Positions 16,953 through 26,131 are shown, counted from the stretch's first letter. The stretch is 64,000 nucleotides of DNA from Methanobacteriota archaeon (GCA_027064425.1 JAMOPO010000003.1:1-64000); one strand, 5' to 3'. Numbers and translations are program-made. The notes: generated by a model from the letters alone, not told the origin.

Positions 16953-19135
16953 CCCCTCGACGGTATGACCGCGGCGAGGGCCAGCCCAGCCGCCAGGAGC
17001 AGCAGCGACGCGCGGTAGGCCTTGGACTGGTGGCGCTCCCACGCCACGTAATGCAGCTTGACGGTCTTCCCCCCTGTCCACACGAGCATGTACGGACCAA
17101 TCGGGCACGTGAGCCCCTCCCGGCCGTTCACGGCCCAGAACGGCGCCCAGCTCCACGGGACGATCACCATGGGGCTGCGCGTGCTACCGACCAGCATCAT
17201 GTCGCTGGACAACCGCTTGACCTTGCCGCGAGCTCTGTGCTTGAGCGGAATCCCGGACGCCTCCACCACCCGCGTCAGTACGGGGTGATCGATGGGTGAG
17301 TAGACCGGCCCGAGGACCACGGGCCTCTTCCCGCACCTCTCTACCAGCCTCACCAGCTCACCGACCCTGTGCCGATCGGTCTCCTGCCTGGAGTACGTCA
17401 CAATCACGGTGCGAGCGCGCTTGATCAGCTCGGCCAGGTTCCGGTGGTCGAGCGCCTCGGGATCCACGACCAGCACGTCCCCGGTCCAGTACCGGGTGAC
17501 GTCCAGCGACTGGCGGTGGGCAAGGTTGTACGGCCTCAGGCACGGGACCGCCGGGAAAACCTCGGGGCGGGCGTGCCTGACGAGGTTGATCCAGAAGTAA
17601 CTGTAGTCGGTGAACGAGCCGACGTACACGACCCTAACCCGCGGGACCGGCAGCGCGTCATTCACCGACAGTCGCCCGCCCCGGATGGTGATCGGCCTGA
17701 CGTCCTTGATCCCGGAGACCGAGCCTCCAAACACCGGGGAGAAGTACTCCATCCGGCTCATCGGGAGCATGGTAGCCAGCTTCTCGGACAGCTGGACGCT
17801 GAACATCTGCTTGAGCACGGGCCTCTGGGCGTAGTCGGAGAAGTCTGCCATGACTCCAGGGAAGTAGAGCGCGCTCAGGATCCTCAGCGTCGGTTCCGAG
17901 TTGCCCTGGTAGAACGCGCCTGAGATGGAGAGGCCCACCCGGTTACCCGTCCACGGGAAGATGGCGCTGGCGTCCTCCGGGGACACGATCGCGAACCGCT
18001 TCGCGTGGGTGGACCAGACGCTGCTCGTGGCCGAGTGTATCATTGCCACGCTCCAACTGTGCCCCGTCAGAACGAGCATGGCCATCGAGTAGCACGCCAA
18101 GCCTCCCACGATCCCGCCGAGCACCAGGGACCTGTTCATCACCCGAGAGGTCTTCGCCGCGAGTACGACCAGGGCCATCGACGACACGAGCGCTAGCCTG
18201 TACGTGTCGAGCTGCGTCGTTACCTTCGCGATTCCCAGGACGTAGTACGCCACCGTTGGGGCCGCGATGACCAGGAACGGGCCCACCGTGGCGCTCAGGA
18301 GGGCGACGATCATCAGCGCGCTTGACCGGAGTCTCCTGCAGGCGAGTGGGCAGAGCAGTATCGTCGGCACGGTCAGCACGGCCGTCGCCATCAGCAAGGT
18401 CATGTCGTCATCGTTGTACACGGAGAACGTCAGCCTGGAGGATGCCGGCGGGTTGTCGAACTCCAGCTTACCCGCGTAGTACGTGAACAGAATGATGGGA
18501 GCTGCCGCCGCCGCGGGTATCAGGAAGCTCGCGCCCTCGACCACGGCCAGGAGCAGCACCGGGATTATGGGATAGATGAAGTTTGAGGTCAACGACACGT
18601 ACAGCGTGGCCATGGACACGACTTTCCTTACCCTTCTTTTGAGGTTTGAGAACCACAGGATTACGGCCGCGGCGAAGGCACAGTAGGACAATGTCGTGGC
18701 TACGCGGACGTAGTGGGCGTCATACAGTGGATAGGTTGAGTACAGTGCCAGGTACGTGATGGTCGCAACGGAGGACTCCAGTGTGCACTTCCTTACCGCA
18801 AATAGTATCGCCCAAATTGCTAGTGGAAATATTCTGTAGATGACCTCGGCGACCGTACAGGACAATATCGGGTCTCCAATTAGATGATTAAGCAACGCTG
18901 GGAGGAGGAATGGGATGATCGGATAGTTGATCAACGGGGCCCTACCCAGGTACGAGTAGGGGTCCCAATCCGATCCGGACAACCCGTACTCCGAGATTAG
19001 GTAGGCTTTTAGGGCTTGAACAGGTAGGTCCATGTAGGTTGTGATCCTGCCGATATCGCTGCAGCAGTCGTAAACGATAAAGCTTAGTGACGCTAAAACG
19101 GCAATTGAGATGGCAGCGATAACTTTGGCTTCCAT
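16940..19135 (-). CDS. Polytopic membrane protein, GT-C/YfhO-like, paralog B
   Basis: 731 residues. Same architecture as 10849-12858: an N-terminal anchor, the loop signature WDPYSYLGRAPLINYPIIPF near residue 60, about ten hydrophobic segments, a soluble domain with VRVVYVGSFTDYSYFW and TGDVLVVDPE, and a C-terminal WSWAPFWAVNGREGLTCPIG block before the last helix. The VNG block is typical of YfhO/PMT-like C-terminal domains. Glycosyl transfer at the cell surface is inferred. The 5' third (about 18.5-19.1 kb) is visibly more AT-rich than its surroundings. The ATG at 19135 lies inside the end of the preceding gene. Confidence 0.75.
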   Translation of the reverse strand: MEAKVIAAISIAVLASLSFIVYDCCSDIGRITTYMDLPVQALKAYLISEYGLSGSDWDPYSYLGRAPLINYPIIPFLLPALLNHLIGDPILSCTVAEVIYRIFPLAIWAILFAVRKCTLESSVATITYLALYSTYPLYDAHYVRVATTLSYCAFAAAVILWFSNLKRRVRKVVSMATLYVSLTSNFIYPIIPVLLLAVVEGASFLIPAAAAAPIILFTYYAGKLEFDNPPASSRLTFSVYNDDDMTLLMATAVLTVPTILLCPLACRRLRSSALMIVALLSATVGPFLVIAAPTVAYYVLGIAKVTTQLDTYRLALVSSMALVVLAAKTSRVMNRSLVLGGIVGGLACYSMAMLVLTGHSWSVAMIHSATSSVWSTHAKRFAIVSPEDASAIFPWTGNRVGLSISGAFYQGNSEPTLRILSALYFPGVMADFSDYAQRPVLKQMFSVQLSEKLATMLPMSRMEYFSPVFGGSVSGIKDVRPITIRGGRLSVNDALPVPRVRVVYVGSFTDYSYFWINLVRHARPEVFPAVPCLRPYNLAHRQSLDVTRYWTGDVLVVDPEALDHRNLAELIKRARTVIVTYSRQETDRHRVGELVRLVERCGKRPVVLGPVYSPIDHPVLTRVVEASGIPLKHRARGKVKRLSSDMMLVGSTRSPMVIVPWSWAPFWAVNGREGLTCPIGPYMLVWTGGKTVKLHYVAWERHQSKAYRASLLLLAAGLALAAVIPSRGQSG

Positions 19136-19692
19136 GTGTACACGGCCCCGAGTGAGCGCTCGGGCGAGACGGAAATTAGCATCGCCTTCTTCAAGCTGAC
19201 GTACGCGACTCCGAACGACTCGATGACCCTCAGCCCCGACCCCTTCGCGATGAAGAGGTTGTTGCCCACCATCACCACCAGGTTCTTACCGATGGAAGCG
19301 GTGAAGAAGTTGCCCGGAATGATCACTCGCAGGTGGTTCGATTTCAGACCGTAACCCGAGACCGCGGCCCGGTCGGAGATGCTGTCCACGTGGATCCGGC
19401 TGACGAGTCTAATCCTCGGCCGGAGCGTTACGTACCCTGGCCCGGTGATCAGGTCTCCAATGAACAGGTCCTCCGAGGAGATGAAGGTGTTAGTGGGAAG
19501 CGCCGACTTCACCGCCGGACCCAGCACGGTCGGCAGTAGGAGGGTGCTGTAGGCGTCTTGGCGGTTCAACCAGGCGTAGCAGACGCGGTGGTCTTTGATC
19601 GAGTAGCGCGGGGTGCTCGCGGCGTGGGCGTTGATGGCAGCCAGGGCCAGGAGCACTACCACTCCGGCGATTTTAACCTGGTTAACACCCAC
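19093..19692 (-). CDS. Exported protein, 199 aa, partner of the membrane proteins
   Basis: From GTG 19692 the product has a signal peptide or anchor (KIAGVVVLLALAAINAHA) and a beta-rich domain of about 175 residues. The longer upstream frame is antisense-like sequence overlapping the neighbouring gene and was rejected. It overlaps the genes on both sides by about 40 bases on the same strand, so it is part of the 22.6-to-16.9-kb minus-strand operon. Its position before a GT-C-like gene parallels the 16176 gene after another; weak similarity between the two is possible but not established. Confidence 0.6.
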   Translation of the reverse strand: MGVNQVKIAGVVVLLALAAINAHAASTPRYSIKDHRVCYAWLNRQDAYSTLLLPTVLGPAVKSALPTNTFISSEDLFIGDLITGPGYVTLRPRIRLVSRIHVDSISDRAAVSGYGLKSNHLRVIIPGNFFTASIGKNLVVMVGNNLFIAKGSGLRVIESFGVAYVSLKKAMLISVSPERSLGAVYTWKPKLSLPSQLPF

Positions 19693-20219
19693 CAGATACC
19701 CCCCTCCATGAGGACAACGACCGCCACCGCCGTCAAGAATTGCGGGAGGACGGCCGGCAACGGTACTATCGGCCATGCCAGGTACTTGTACCAGGCGACC
19801 AAGACGTTGGACGCGGCGGTGACTGCGGCTCCGACAACCAGCGAGGTTCGGGGTCTGACGCTCGCGAGGCAGTTCAGGAGCCAGGTCGCCGTCAGGGAGC
19901 AGGAGTAGAGCACGTCGGCCCACTGGTTCACGCCAGTGAGGATGACCGCGAGCGCCGACCCGACCGCATAAAGCAGCACCACCGCGTCCGTGACCCCGTA
20001 CGACAGCAGTATGGGAGCCCCGGTGAAGTAGGCGTAAAGGTTGCCCGGGACGGGCACGGAGACGCCGTACACCACGACCAGGACCGGGGCGAGGTAAAGC
20101 ACGGAGTACAGCTGAGTCAGGGCGCGGTCCGGGCGCCTCAAGACGACGTAGGTCGCGGCTGCGAAGGGGAGGCTGGTGAGCACCGTGTTAATCGTCGCCA
20201 CGGTCTCCGGTCTTAGCAT
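19656..20219 (-). CDS. Small polytopic membrane protein, 187 aa
   Basis: The ATG at 20219 gives MLRPETVATINTVLTSLPF and about five transmembrane helices; the upstream extension is basic, non-hydrophobic out-of-frame sequence of the previous gene. The terminal motif GGIWWVLTRLKSPEW is short and cytoplasmic or periplasmic. No family was recognised. It overlaps its upstream and downstream neighbours by about 30-37 bases, indicating tight operon packing. It may be an accessory membrane subunit of the surface-glycan machinery. Confidence 0.65.
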   Translation of the reverse strand: MLRPETVATINTVLTSLPFAAATYVVLRRPDRALTQLYSVLYLAPVLVVVYGVSVPVPGNLYAYFTGAPILLSYGVTDAVVLLYAVGSALAVILTGVNQWADVLYSCSLTATWLLNCLASVRPRTSLVVGAAVTAASNVLVAWYKYLAWPIVPLPAVLPQFLTAVAVVVLMEGGIWWVLTRLKSPEW

Positions 20220-20622
20220 GCGAGGTACTCCCAACGAACATCTTGGTGATCTCCTCCACGTACACGCGCAGCGCCCGGCGGACGTCGCCCTGCTCCAGGG
20301 CCTGCTGGATCTCGTCCTCGCGGTCCAGCACCACAAACTCCCGCCTGCGCGCCGCGATGCTCTCGGCCACCTCCCGCAGGAAGTTCTCCTTGGTGAGCTC
20401 GTACAGGGCAAGGAACACGGCCTCGGTGGCGAGGCTGAACTCGGGCGGCGTCCATGGTATCCGCGTGAACACCACGGCGAAGGCCAGCAGTAGCACGAAC
20501 AGGATAATCAGCGGGGTCAGCGCGAACACCGCGACGATGAGCAGGACGGGCAGGACGAAGAACAGGAGGAAGAGGTAAGCCACCACCCGGATGGCCTCCG
20601 CCCTAGAGCGCTCCTTTGCCAT
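20188..20622 (-). CDS. Small membrane protein with two N-terminal helices, 144 aa
   Basis: Residues about 12-55 form two adjacent hydrophobic helices (VVAYLFLLFFVLPVLLIVAV and PLIILFVLLLAFAVVF). A soluble helical domain follows (ELTKENFLREVAESIAARRREFVVLDREDEIQQALEQGD) and may be cytoplasmic. No named family. It abuts the nucleotidyltransferase gene upstream with no gap, so it is cotranscribed with amino-sugar genes. Confidence 0.7.
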   Translation of the reverse strand: MAKERSRAEAIRVVAYLFLLFFVLPVLLIVAVFALTPLIILFVLLLAFAVVFTRIPWTPPEFSLATEAVFLALYELTKENFLREVAESIAARRREFVVLDREDEIQQALEQGDVRRALRVYVEEITKMFVGSTSHAKTGDRGDD

Positions 20623-21693
20623 TCATACCACCCACTCGTCTTCCATGTCCTCCTCGGCCTCCTTGCCCGGTGCTACCTTGACGTCTCGCAGTGTACAGCC
20701 GCGGACTTCGGCGTCGTGCCCGATGACACACCCGTCGAGCTCCGCGTCCTCGATGTGGCACTTCTCCGCGATGATGGTGTCCCTAATCTCCGCGTCCTCG
20801 ACCCTGGTGTCCGCCAGGATAACCGAGTTCTCGATCGTGGCCCCCTCGATTTCGACTCGCTCGCCGATGTACACGTACGGGCCGAGCTCGGAGCTCCTGA
20901 CTTCGCTCATCGGGTCGGCGACGACGGGCTCCTTAACGTCCGCCTCGTCCATCCTAACCCCCACCAGGGCCGCGCCCGAGCACTCGTGCTCCATCAGGAC
21001 CCGGTGCGCTTCGAGGTAAGTCTCCGGCAGCCCGACGTCGACCCAGTACCCCTCGAACTTGAACCCGTAAAGCAGGCCCTCTTCGGCCAGCTTCGGGAAG
21101 ATCTCGCGCTCGATGGAGACCGGGCGGCCCTCGGGGATGTAGTCGAGCACCTCCCGGTCCAGGATGTAGGCGCCGGCGTTGATCAGGTTGGAGGGAGCCT
21201 CCTCGGGGGCCGGCTTCTCGACGAAGTCCAGGATGCGGTTGTCCTCGTCTAGGTCCACCACGCCGAACCGGGAGACCTCGTCCTTGGGCACCGGGTAGAG
21301 CGCGATCGTGGCGATGCCGTCATGCTCGCGGTGGAACTCGAGCATCTCGCGCACATCGAGCGAGGAGATGATGTCGCCGTTGAACGCGATGAACACGTCC
21401 GCGGTCGAGTCGCGGCAGGCGAACTTGATCGCGCCCGCCGTGTCCAGGGGCTTGGGCTCGACCTTCAGGTGGAGCTTGCGTGGGAGCGGGTTGGACTCGA
21501 CGTACCTCTCCAGCTTGTCGGAGCTGAATCCGGCCGCAAGGTGCACGTGCACGACGTCGTCGGGCAGGCTGCGGATCACCCACTCGAGCAGGGGTCGGCC
21601 GAGGATCGGAACCAGCGGCTTGGGCGTGTCCCAGGTGAGCGGCCTCAGCCGGGTCCCGAACCCGCCGGCCAGGACCACCGCGTCCACGTTCAA
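20623..21693 (-). CDS. Sugar-nucleotidyltransferase, GlmU/GMP-like, with left-handed beta-helix tail
   Basis: 356 residues. The N-terminal nucleotidyltransferase domain has the signature VVLAGGFGTRLRPLTWDTPKPLVP, the metal-binding FNGDI and the sugar-pocket VEKP. From about residue 255 hexapeptide-type repeats (YIGERVEIEGATIENSVIL...) form a beta-helix. It activates a sugar-1-phosphate with NTP. The adjacent SIS isomerase and a GlmM-like mutase make GlcNAc-1-phosphate uridylylation the likeliest role. The beta-helix is shorter than in bifunctional archaeal GlmU, so acetyltransferase activity is uncertain, and mannose- or glucose-1-phosphate are alternatives. Confidence 0.85.
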   Translation of the reverse strand: MNVDAVVLAGGFGTRLRPLTWDTPKPLVPILGRPLLEWVIRSLPDDVVHVHLAAGFSSDKLERYVESNPLPRKLHLKVEPKPLDTAGAIKFACRDSTADVFIAFNGDIISSLDVREMLEFHREHDGIATIALYPVPKDEVSRFGVVDLDEDNRILDFVEKPAPEEAPSNLINAGAYILDREVLDYIPEGRPVSIEREIFPKLAEEGLLYGFKFEGYWVDVGLPETYLEAHRVLMEHECSGAALVGVRMDEADVKEPVVADPMSEVRSSELGPYVYIGERVEIEGATIENSVILADTRVEDAEIRDTIIAEKCHIEDAELDGCVIGHDAEVRGCTLRDVKVAPGKEAEEDMEDEWVV

Positions 21694-21708
21694 CGCTCCT
21701 CGCCCCGG

Positions 21709-22620
21709 TCAGAGGTGGTCCCACCAGTCCCGGGCCTGGGAGGTGTTGACGGGACCGTACGCCGCGTCAATCGCCAGGTACAGGGCGGGCAGGACCACGA
21801 CGGGCGCGTTCGGATCATCTGGTTCGGCCTTAACTTTTACCACCTCATTCGGGCGGAAAACGTTGGCCTCGCCGCTCGAACGCTCCTCGATGAGGTCCGC
21901 GCTGCCCTCGTTCAGGCAGATGTAGAGCCGGCGCGAGTGGTCCCCGAAGAACCTGCCGTGAAAGAGCTCGTCGGTCGTGGTGGCCAGGGCGTTGGCGTCC
22001 CCGACCTCCACGGCCTTGAGCGCGGCCTGCTCCGCGGCGACGTGGAGGTACCCATCTCCCACGAAGAAGACCTTCTCGCACTCGCGCATGGCCTCGACGA
22101 GGTCGTCCCGCGGGCCCGCCTCAATCGACTTCTCCACCTCTTTCGGCGCCCTCGTGTCCAGGACGTCCAATCCCGTGATCTCGGACACGTAGGCGCAGAA
22201 GACGTACATGGCCGCGACGATGGTCTTCGTGTTCAGGAACCCGGACTCCCGTTCCACCGGGATGAGCAGGACCGAGTCCGCCTCCCGGGCGAGCGGAGAG
22301 TCCTTCTCGCACGTGACGGCCATGATGTCGGTACCGTCGAACTCGCGCGCGATCCGGTGTGAATCCTTCCCGCCGGAGATGGAGAAGATGATCACGGTGT
22401 CCGCACCGTCGACCCAGGGGGCCAGCTTGCCCGGGTAGTGAGAGGCGGCCACGTCGGTCTCCCGGGTGAGCAGCATGGAGGCGTAGTAAGCCACGTGGTA
22501 GCTGCTGCCCGAGCCGGTGGTGATGACGAAGTTCCGCTCGCGGAGGTCCGGCAGGCCGCTCAGGTCGGCCTCCAGCACGCTCCTGAGGGCCTCCGGCGTC
22601 TCTCTGACGTCATCGGCCAT
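21709..22620 (-). CDS. SIS-domain sugar isomerase, GlmS-like without glutaminase domain
   Basis: 303 residues from ATG 22620 (MADDVRETPEALRSVL). Two SIS lobes are visible: TTGSGSSYHVAYYASMLL with FSISGGKDS in the first, and FFVGDGYLHVAAEQAALKAVE with TDELFHGRF in the second. These resemble the isomerase half of glucosamine-6-phosphate synthase (GSS...SxSG, E-KxxE). There is no N-terminal Cys-nucleophile glutaminase, so it would use free ammonia or act as a phosphosugar isomerase or deaminase. Together with the neighbouring nucleotidyltransferase and GlmM-like mutase it fits UDP-amino-sugar supply. Confidence 0.82.
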   Translation of the reverse strand: MADDVRETPEALRSVLEADLSGLPDLRERNFVITTGSGSSYHVAYYASMLLTRETDVAASHYPGKLAPWVDGADTVIIFSISGGKDSHRIAREFDGTDIMAVTCEKDSPLAREADSVLLIPVERESGFLNTKTIVAAMYVFCAYVSEITGLDVLDTRAPKEVEKSIEAGPRDDLVEAMRECEKVFFVGDGYLHVAAEQAALKAVEVGDANALATTTDELFHGRFFGDHSRRLYICLNEGSADLIEERSSGEANVFRPNEVVKVKAEPDDPNAPVVVLPALYLAIDAAYGPVNTSQARDWWDHL

Positions 22621-22624
22621 CCGC

Positions 22625-23068
22625 TCACTCAAGCAGGACACCCCAGGTTACTCGGTTGTTCATCCAGTAGTTCCAGAGCGTGGCTGCTGCGATCCCGAAC
22701 AGGGCCGAAACTATATAATAAATATGGAAGAACGCGGTCAGCACCCATAGGACGGTCGTGTTTATCACGAGCCCGCCCGCGCATATCACGTTGAAGGCCG
22801 CAAGCCGCTTTAGAAAGTTGATCAGGCCCGGATCGCGCCGATCCCTCCACGTCCACAGGTCGTTCAGTATGAAATTGGATATTATTGATACTTCCACCGC
22901 GATCACGTTGGACACCAGGTAGTATATTCCCACGATCTCGGTTAGGAACCAAAGGAGCCCCAGGTTCACGAAGACGCCGCTCAGCCCCACCAGCGAGAAC
23001 TTCAGGAACCTCTCCGGGTCGTCTACGCCCGGCGTTTTCTCGAGGACCTTAAACACCAGCCTGATCAA
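22625..23068 (-). CDS. GtrA-family membrane protein
   Basis: 147 residues with four transmembrane helices and the GtrA pattern: FLKFSLVGLSGVFVNLGLLWFLTE, then SIISNFILNDLWTWRD, then a C-terminal NYWMNNRVTWG. GtrA proteins are small membrane proteins implicated in moving undecaprenyl- or dolichyl-linked sugars across the membrane. The start codon is ATG at 23068. The gene holds an unusually AT-rich stretch (around 22.69-22.74 kb) compared with its neighbours. The downstream SIS gene follows closely, so this is the promoter-proximal gene of the island operon. Confidence 0.88.
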   Translation of the reverse strand: MIRLVFKVLEKTPGVDDPERFLKFSLVGLSGVFVNLGLLWFLTEIVGIYYLVSNVIAVEVSIISNFILNDLWTWRDRRDPGLINFLKRLAAFNVICAGGLVINTTVLWVLTAFFHIYYIVSALFGIAAATLWNYWMNNRVTWGVLLE

Positions 23069-23093
23069 CGCGCCTCACCCGGGGGACCTCGGG

Positions 23094-24464
23094 ATGGGAA
23101 GGTTGTTCGGCACGTTCGGGGTTCGGGGAGTCGTGGGTGAGGACCTGACGGAGGACCTCGCGAGGCGGCTCGGCCTCGCCTTCGGCACGTACCTGGGCGG
23201 CGACGCCGAGGTGCTGGTCGGTGGTGACACGAGGACGAGCACGGACACGCTCAAGGACGCGCTCGTCTCCGGCCTCACGGCCGCGGGCTGCGACGTGGTC
23301 GATGTCGGCGTCGCGCCCACCCCAGCCGTGCAGTACCTGGTTGAGTCCGAGGGGTTCGACGCGGGAGCCGTCGTCACGGCGTCACATAACCCACCGGAGT
23401 TCAACGGTATCAAGCTGCTGGGCTCCGACGGGTGCGGCCTGCCCAAGGAGGCGGAGCGCGAGGTCGAGCGGATCTACTTCGAGGAGGGCGAGGACCGGGC
23501 CGAGTGGGAATCCGTCGGGACCAGGACCCGGGCTCCCGAGCTCTTAAACGATTTCGTAGGGGCCGTTCGGGACTACGTGGGCGACTTCGACGGGGAGGGG
23601 CTCCGCGTCGTCGTGGACGCCGCCAACGGCGCCGGCGCCCTCGTGACGCCGCGCCTGCTCTCGGAGCTCGGCGTAGAGGTCGTCAGCGTGAACGCGCACC
23701 CGGACGGGAGGTTCCCGGGCCGCGAGCCGGAGCCCTCCGAGGAGAACCTGAAGGAGACCATGCGCATGGTCCGCGCGTCGGGCGCGGACTTCGGGATGGC
23801 GCACGACGGCGACGCCGACCGGCTCATCCTGATCACCGGGGATGGTCGGTTCGTCCCGGGCGATTACTCCCTCGCGCTCATCAGCGCGTGGGCGCTCGAC
23901 GAGGGCAAGGGTCGCCAGATCGTCACCCCGGTCAGCTCGTCCATGTGCGTGCAGGAGGTGGCGGAGGAGCACGGTGGTGAGGTCGTCTGGACGAAGGTGG
24001 GCGAGCCGATCGTCGTCGAGGAGATCAAGCGCGCGGACGACCCCGCGCTCGGCGGCGAGGAGAACGGGGGCATCATCTACCCGGACTTCCACCTCTCGAG
24101 GAACGGCATCATCACCGCGCTCCTCGTCTGCAAGCTCGTCGCGGAGGAGGGCTCGCTGGACGACCTGCTCGCCGAGGTGCCTCAGTACCATCTGCACAAG
24201 ACGGGCGTGGAGTGCCCCGACGACCTGAAGCCCCGGGTGATGGAGGAGGTCGAGTCCCTGGTGGAAGAGGAGGAGGTGGAGGAGGTGATCACGATCGACG
24301 GCGTGAAGCTGTTCTACGAGGACGGGTGGGTGCTGGTGCGACCGTCCGGAACGGAGCCCCTGATCCGCGTGTTCGGTGAGGCTCGGGACGAGGACACGGC
24401 CGTCAAGCGGGTCGAGGAGTGGAAGCGGCGCGTGGAGGAGATCGTCCGGGAGCTGCAGGGGTAG
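23094..24464 (+). CDS. glmM: Phosphoglucosamine mutase / phosphohexomutase
   Basis: 456 residues of the alpha-D-phosphohexomutase family. The phosphoserine loop TASHNPPEFNG, the metal site DGDADR, the sugar loop GEENGGIIYP and the phosphate-binding RPSGTEPLIRVFGEA are all intact. It interconverts hexose-6- and hexose-1-phosphates. The GlmM assignment rests on the N-terminal GTFGVRG and on the divergent neighbours (SIS isomerase, nucleotidyltransferase); phosphomannomutase activity cannot be excluded because archaeal members overlap in substrate. It runs divergently from gtrA across about 25 bases and is followed closely by the topoisomerase gene. Confidence 0.88.
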   Translation: MGRLFGTFGVRGVVGEDLTEDLARRLGLAFGTYLGGDAEVLVGGDTRTSTDTLKDALVSGLTAAGCDVVDVGVAPTPAVQYLVESEGFDAGAVVTASHNPPEFNGIKLLGSDGCGLPKEAEREVERIYFEEGEDRAEWESVGTRTRAPELLNDFVGAVRDYVGDFDGEGLRVVVDAANGAGALVTPRLLSELGVEVVSVNAHPDGRFPGREPEPSEENLKETMRMVRASGADFGMAHDGDADRLILITGDGRFVPGDYSLALISAWALDEGKGRQIVTPVSSSMCVQEVAEEHGGEVVWTKVGEPIVVEEIKRADDPALGGEENGGIIYPDFHLSRNGIITALLVCKLVAEEGSLDDLLAEVPQYHLHKTGVECPDDLKPRVMEEVESLVEEEEVEEVITIDGVKLFYEDGWVLVRPSGTEPLIRVFGEARDEDTAVKRVEEWKRRVEEIVRELQG

Positions 24465-24468
24465 CCGG

Positions 24469-25902
24469 ATGGAGCGGCTGCAGTGGCGCGAGGCCTCCCC
24501 CGCCGAGTTCTTCGAGCGCAACCGCGAGATGTTGGGCTTCGACGGGCCCGTCAAGAGCCTCGTGATGGTCATTCACGAGCTGGTCACCAACGCCATGGAC
24601 GCCTGCCACCTCCATCGCATCCGTCCCGACGTCCGCGTCGACATCCGCCGGGTGGGCGACGGAGTCTACCGCGTCCGCGTGCTGGACAACGGCCCCGGGA
24701 TCCCGCCGAAGCGCGTGCCCAAGGTCTTCGGCAAGTTCCTCGCCGGCGACAAGTTCGACCCCGTGTACGGCATCCAGTCCATGGGGCAGCAGGGAATCGG
24801 GGCGGCGGGGGTCGCCCTCTACGCCCACATGACCACCGGCGAGCCCGTGCGCGTTCTCACCTCCACCGATGGTAAGGTCGCTCACTACTTCGAGGTGCGT
24901 CCCGACCCCAGCGAGAACGAGCCCGTCGTCCTGCGCCGCGAGCGCCGGACCGCCACCCGGCGCGGAACGCTCGTTGAGGTCACCGTGGGCGACGTGCGCT
25001 ACGAGTCCGGCCGCCGGGGACCGCTCGAGTACCTCAGGCGGCTCCACGCGGCCAACCCGCACGCCCGACTGATCCTCCGCGACCCGAACGGCCGCGCCCA
25101 CCGCTGGGAGCCGCGGGTCGACGAGGTTCCCGAGCCGCCCAAGGTGCTCAAGCCCCACCCTCACTCCCTCGACGCCCACAAGCTCCTCCGGCTGGCGGAG
25201 CGGACCAACCGACAGACCGTGCGAACGCTGCTGACGGAGGAGCTCTGCCGCTTCTCGCGCGAGAGGATCGACGAGATGAAGGAGAAGCTGCCGGAGGACG
25301 TCGACCTGGAGAAGGACCCGAAGGAGCTCACCCGGCGCGAGGCCGAGGCCATCGTCGAGGCGCTGCGCCAGATGGACTTCATGCGGCCGCCGTCCGACGT
25401 GGTCTCACCCATCGGAGAGGAGGCGCTCACGGCTGCGCTGGAGGCGGAGGGGTGTCGGCTGGTCGCCGCCGTATCCCGTGACCCCGTTCCCACCCGGGAC
25501 AACGTCCTGCAGGTCGAGGTCGCGGTGGGTCTCGTGGAGGATGGTCAGGGCGACCTGTGGCGGTACGCCAACCGAGCCCCCCTGATGTTCCGGTCCGGCG
25601 GCTGCTCGATCACGCAGGGCGTCGAGGACGTGGACTACTCCCGCTACGACCTGGACGAGGACCGGCTGCTGATCCTGGCGAACGTGAACTCGCCGTTCGT
25701 CCCCTTCAGCGGCCCCTCGAAGCAGGAGATCGGAAGTGAGCTCGTCCGGGAGGAAGTTAAAAAAGCGGTGCAGCACGCCTGTCGCCGGCTGGGCCGCGAG
25801 GTCCGGCGGCTGGAGCGGGAGCGTCGGGAGCGGGAGCGTCGCCGCAAGATCCGCCGGCATCTGAGCATCGTCCGGCGCAAGGCTCGGGAAATCCTGTCCT
25901 AG
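24469..25902 (+). CDS. top6B: DNA topoisomerase VI subunit B
   Basis: 477 residues from ATG 24469, four bases after the glmM stop. GHKL ATPase motifs are present: HELVTNAMDACHLH (N box), VLDNGPGIPP (G1) and SMGQQGIGAAGV (G2). A helix-two-turn-helix region and transducer domain follow (SGGCSITQGVEDVDYSRY), with a charged C-terminal helix. Subunit B hydrolyses ATP to drive strand passage by the Spo11-like subunit A, relaxing supercoils. It is somewhat shorter than the roughly 530-residue Sulfolobus protein. No top6A lies downstream; the next features are sRNAs and a tRNA. Confidence 0.94.
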   Translation: MERLQWREASPAEFFERNREMLGFDGPVKSLVMVIHELVTNAMDACHLHRIRPDVRVDIRRVGDGVYRVRVLDNGPGIPPKRVPKVFGKFLAGDKFDPVYGIQSMGQQGIGAAGVALYAHMTTGEPVRVLTSTDGKVAHYFEVRPDPSENEPVVLRRERRTATRRGTLVEVTVGDVRYESGRRGPLEYLRRLHAANPHARLILRDPNGRAHRWEPRVDEVPEPPKVLKPHPHSLDAHKLLRLAERTNRQTVRTLLTEELCRFSRERIDEMKEKLPEDVDLEKDPKELTRREAEAIVEALRQMDFMRPPSDVVSPIGEEALTAALEAEGCRLVAAVSRDPVPTRDNVLQVEVAVGLVEDGQGDLWRYANRAPLMFRSGGCSITQGVEDVDYSRYDLDEDRLLILANVNSPFVPFSGPSKQEIGSELVREEVKKAVQHACRRLGREVRRLERERRERERRRKIRRHLSIVRRKAREILS

Positions 25903-25903
25903 C

Positions 25904-25963
25904 TCGTGATGAGCTCACGACGGGGAGACCGGGAGGGATGATCGGCCCCCTGGCAGGCTGAAA
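25904..25963 (+). ncRNA. Candidate C/D box guide sRNA
   Basis: Box C GTGATGA at 25906-25912, C'-like GGATGATC at 25936-25943 and box D CTGA at 25958-25961. D' is degenerate (GAGA near 25925). The length of about 58 nt is typical. It begins two bases after the topoisomerase VI B stop and may be processed from its transcript. The guide upstream of box D is CCCCCTGGCAGG; no target was assigned. Confidence 0.6.
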
Positions 25964-26067
25964 ACGGCGCGGGACGAGGTAGCCGGCGGGGAGCGTACGG
26001 GCTCTTAGACCCGCCGCGATGAGCCGCCGGATGCCGCGGCCGCGCCACACCCCCGAACTAGGGGCCA

Positions 26068-26131
26068 CCGATGACGAGCTTCACCCTGTCCGACCCGCCG
26101 GGTGAGAATGAGGAGGGGAGCGTTTGCCGAG
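26068..26131 (+). ncRNA. Weak C/D box sRNA candidate with C-for-T boxes
   Basis: Box C-like CGATGAC at 26070-26076, D'-like CCGA at 26090-26093, C'-like GAATGAG near 26106-26112 and D-like CCGA at 26127-26130, with guide-length spacers of about 13 nt. Each box deviates from consensus, mostly by C where T is expected, so this is a low-confidence call. It is noted because the organism edits C to U in tRNA. Confidence 0.25.
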
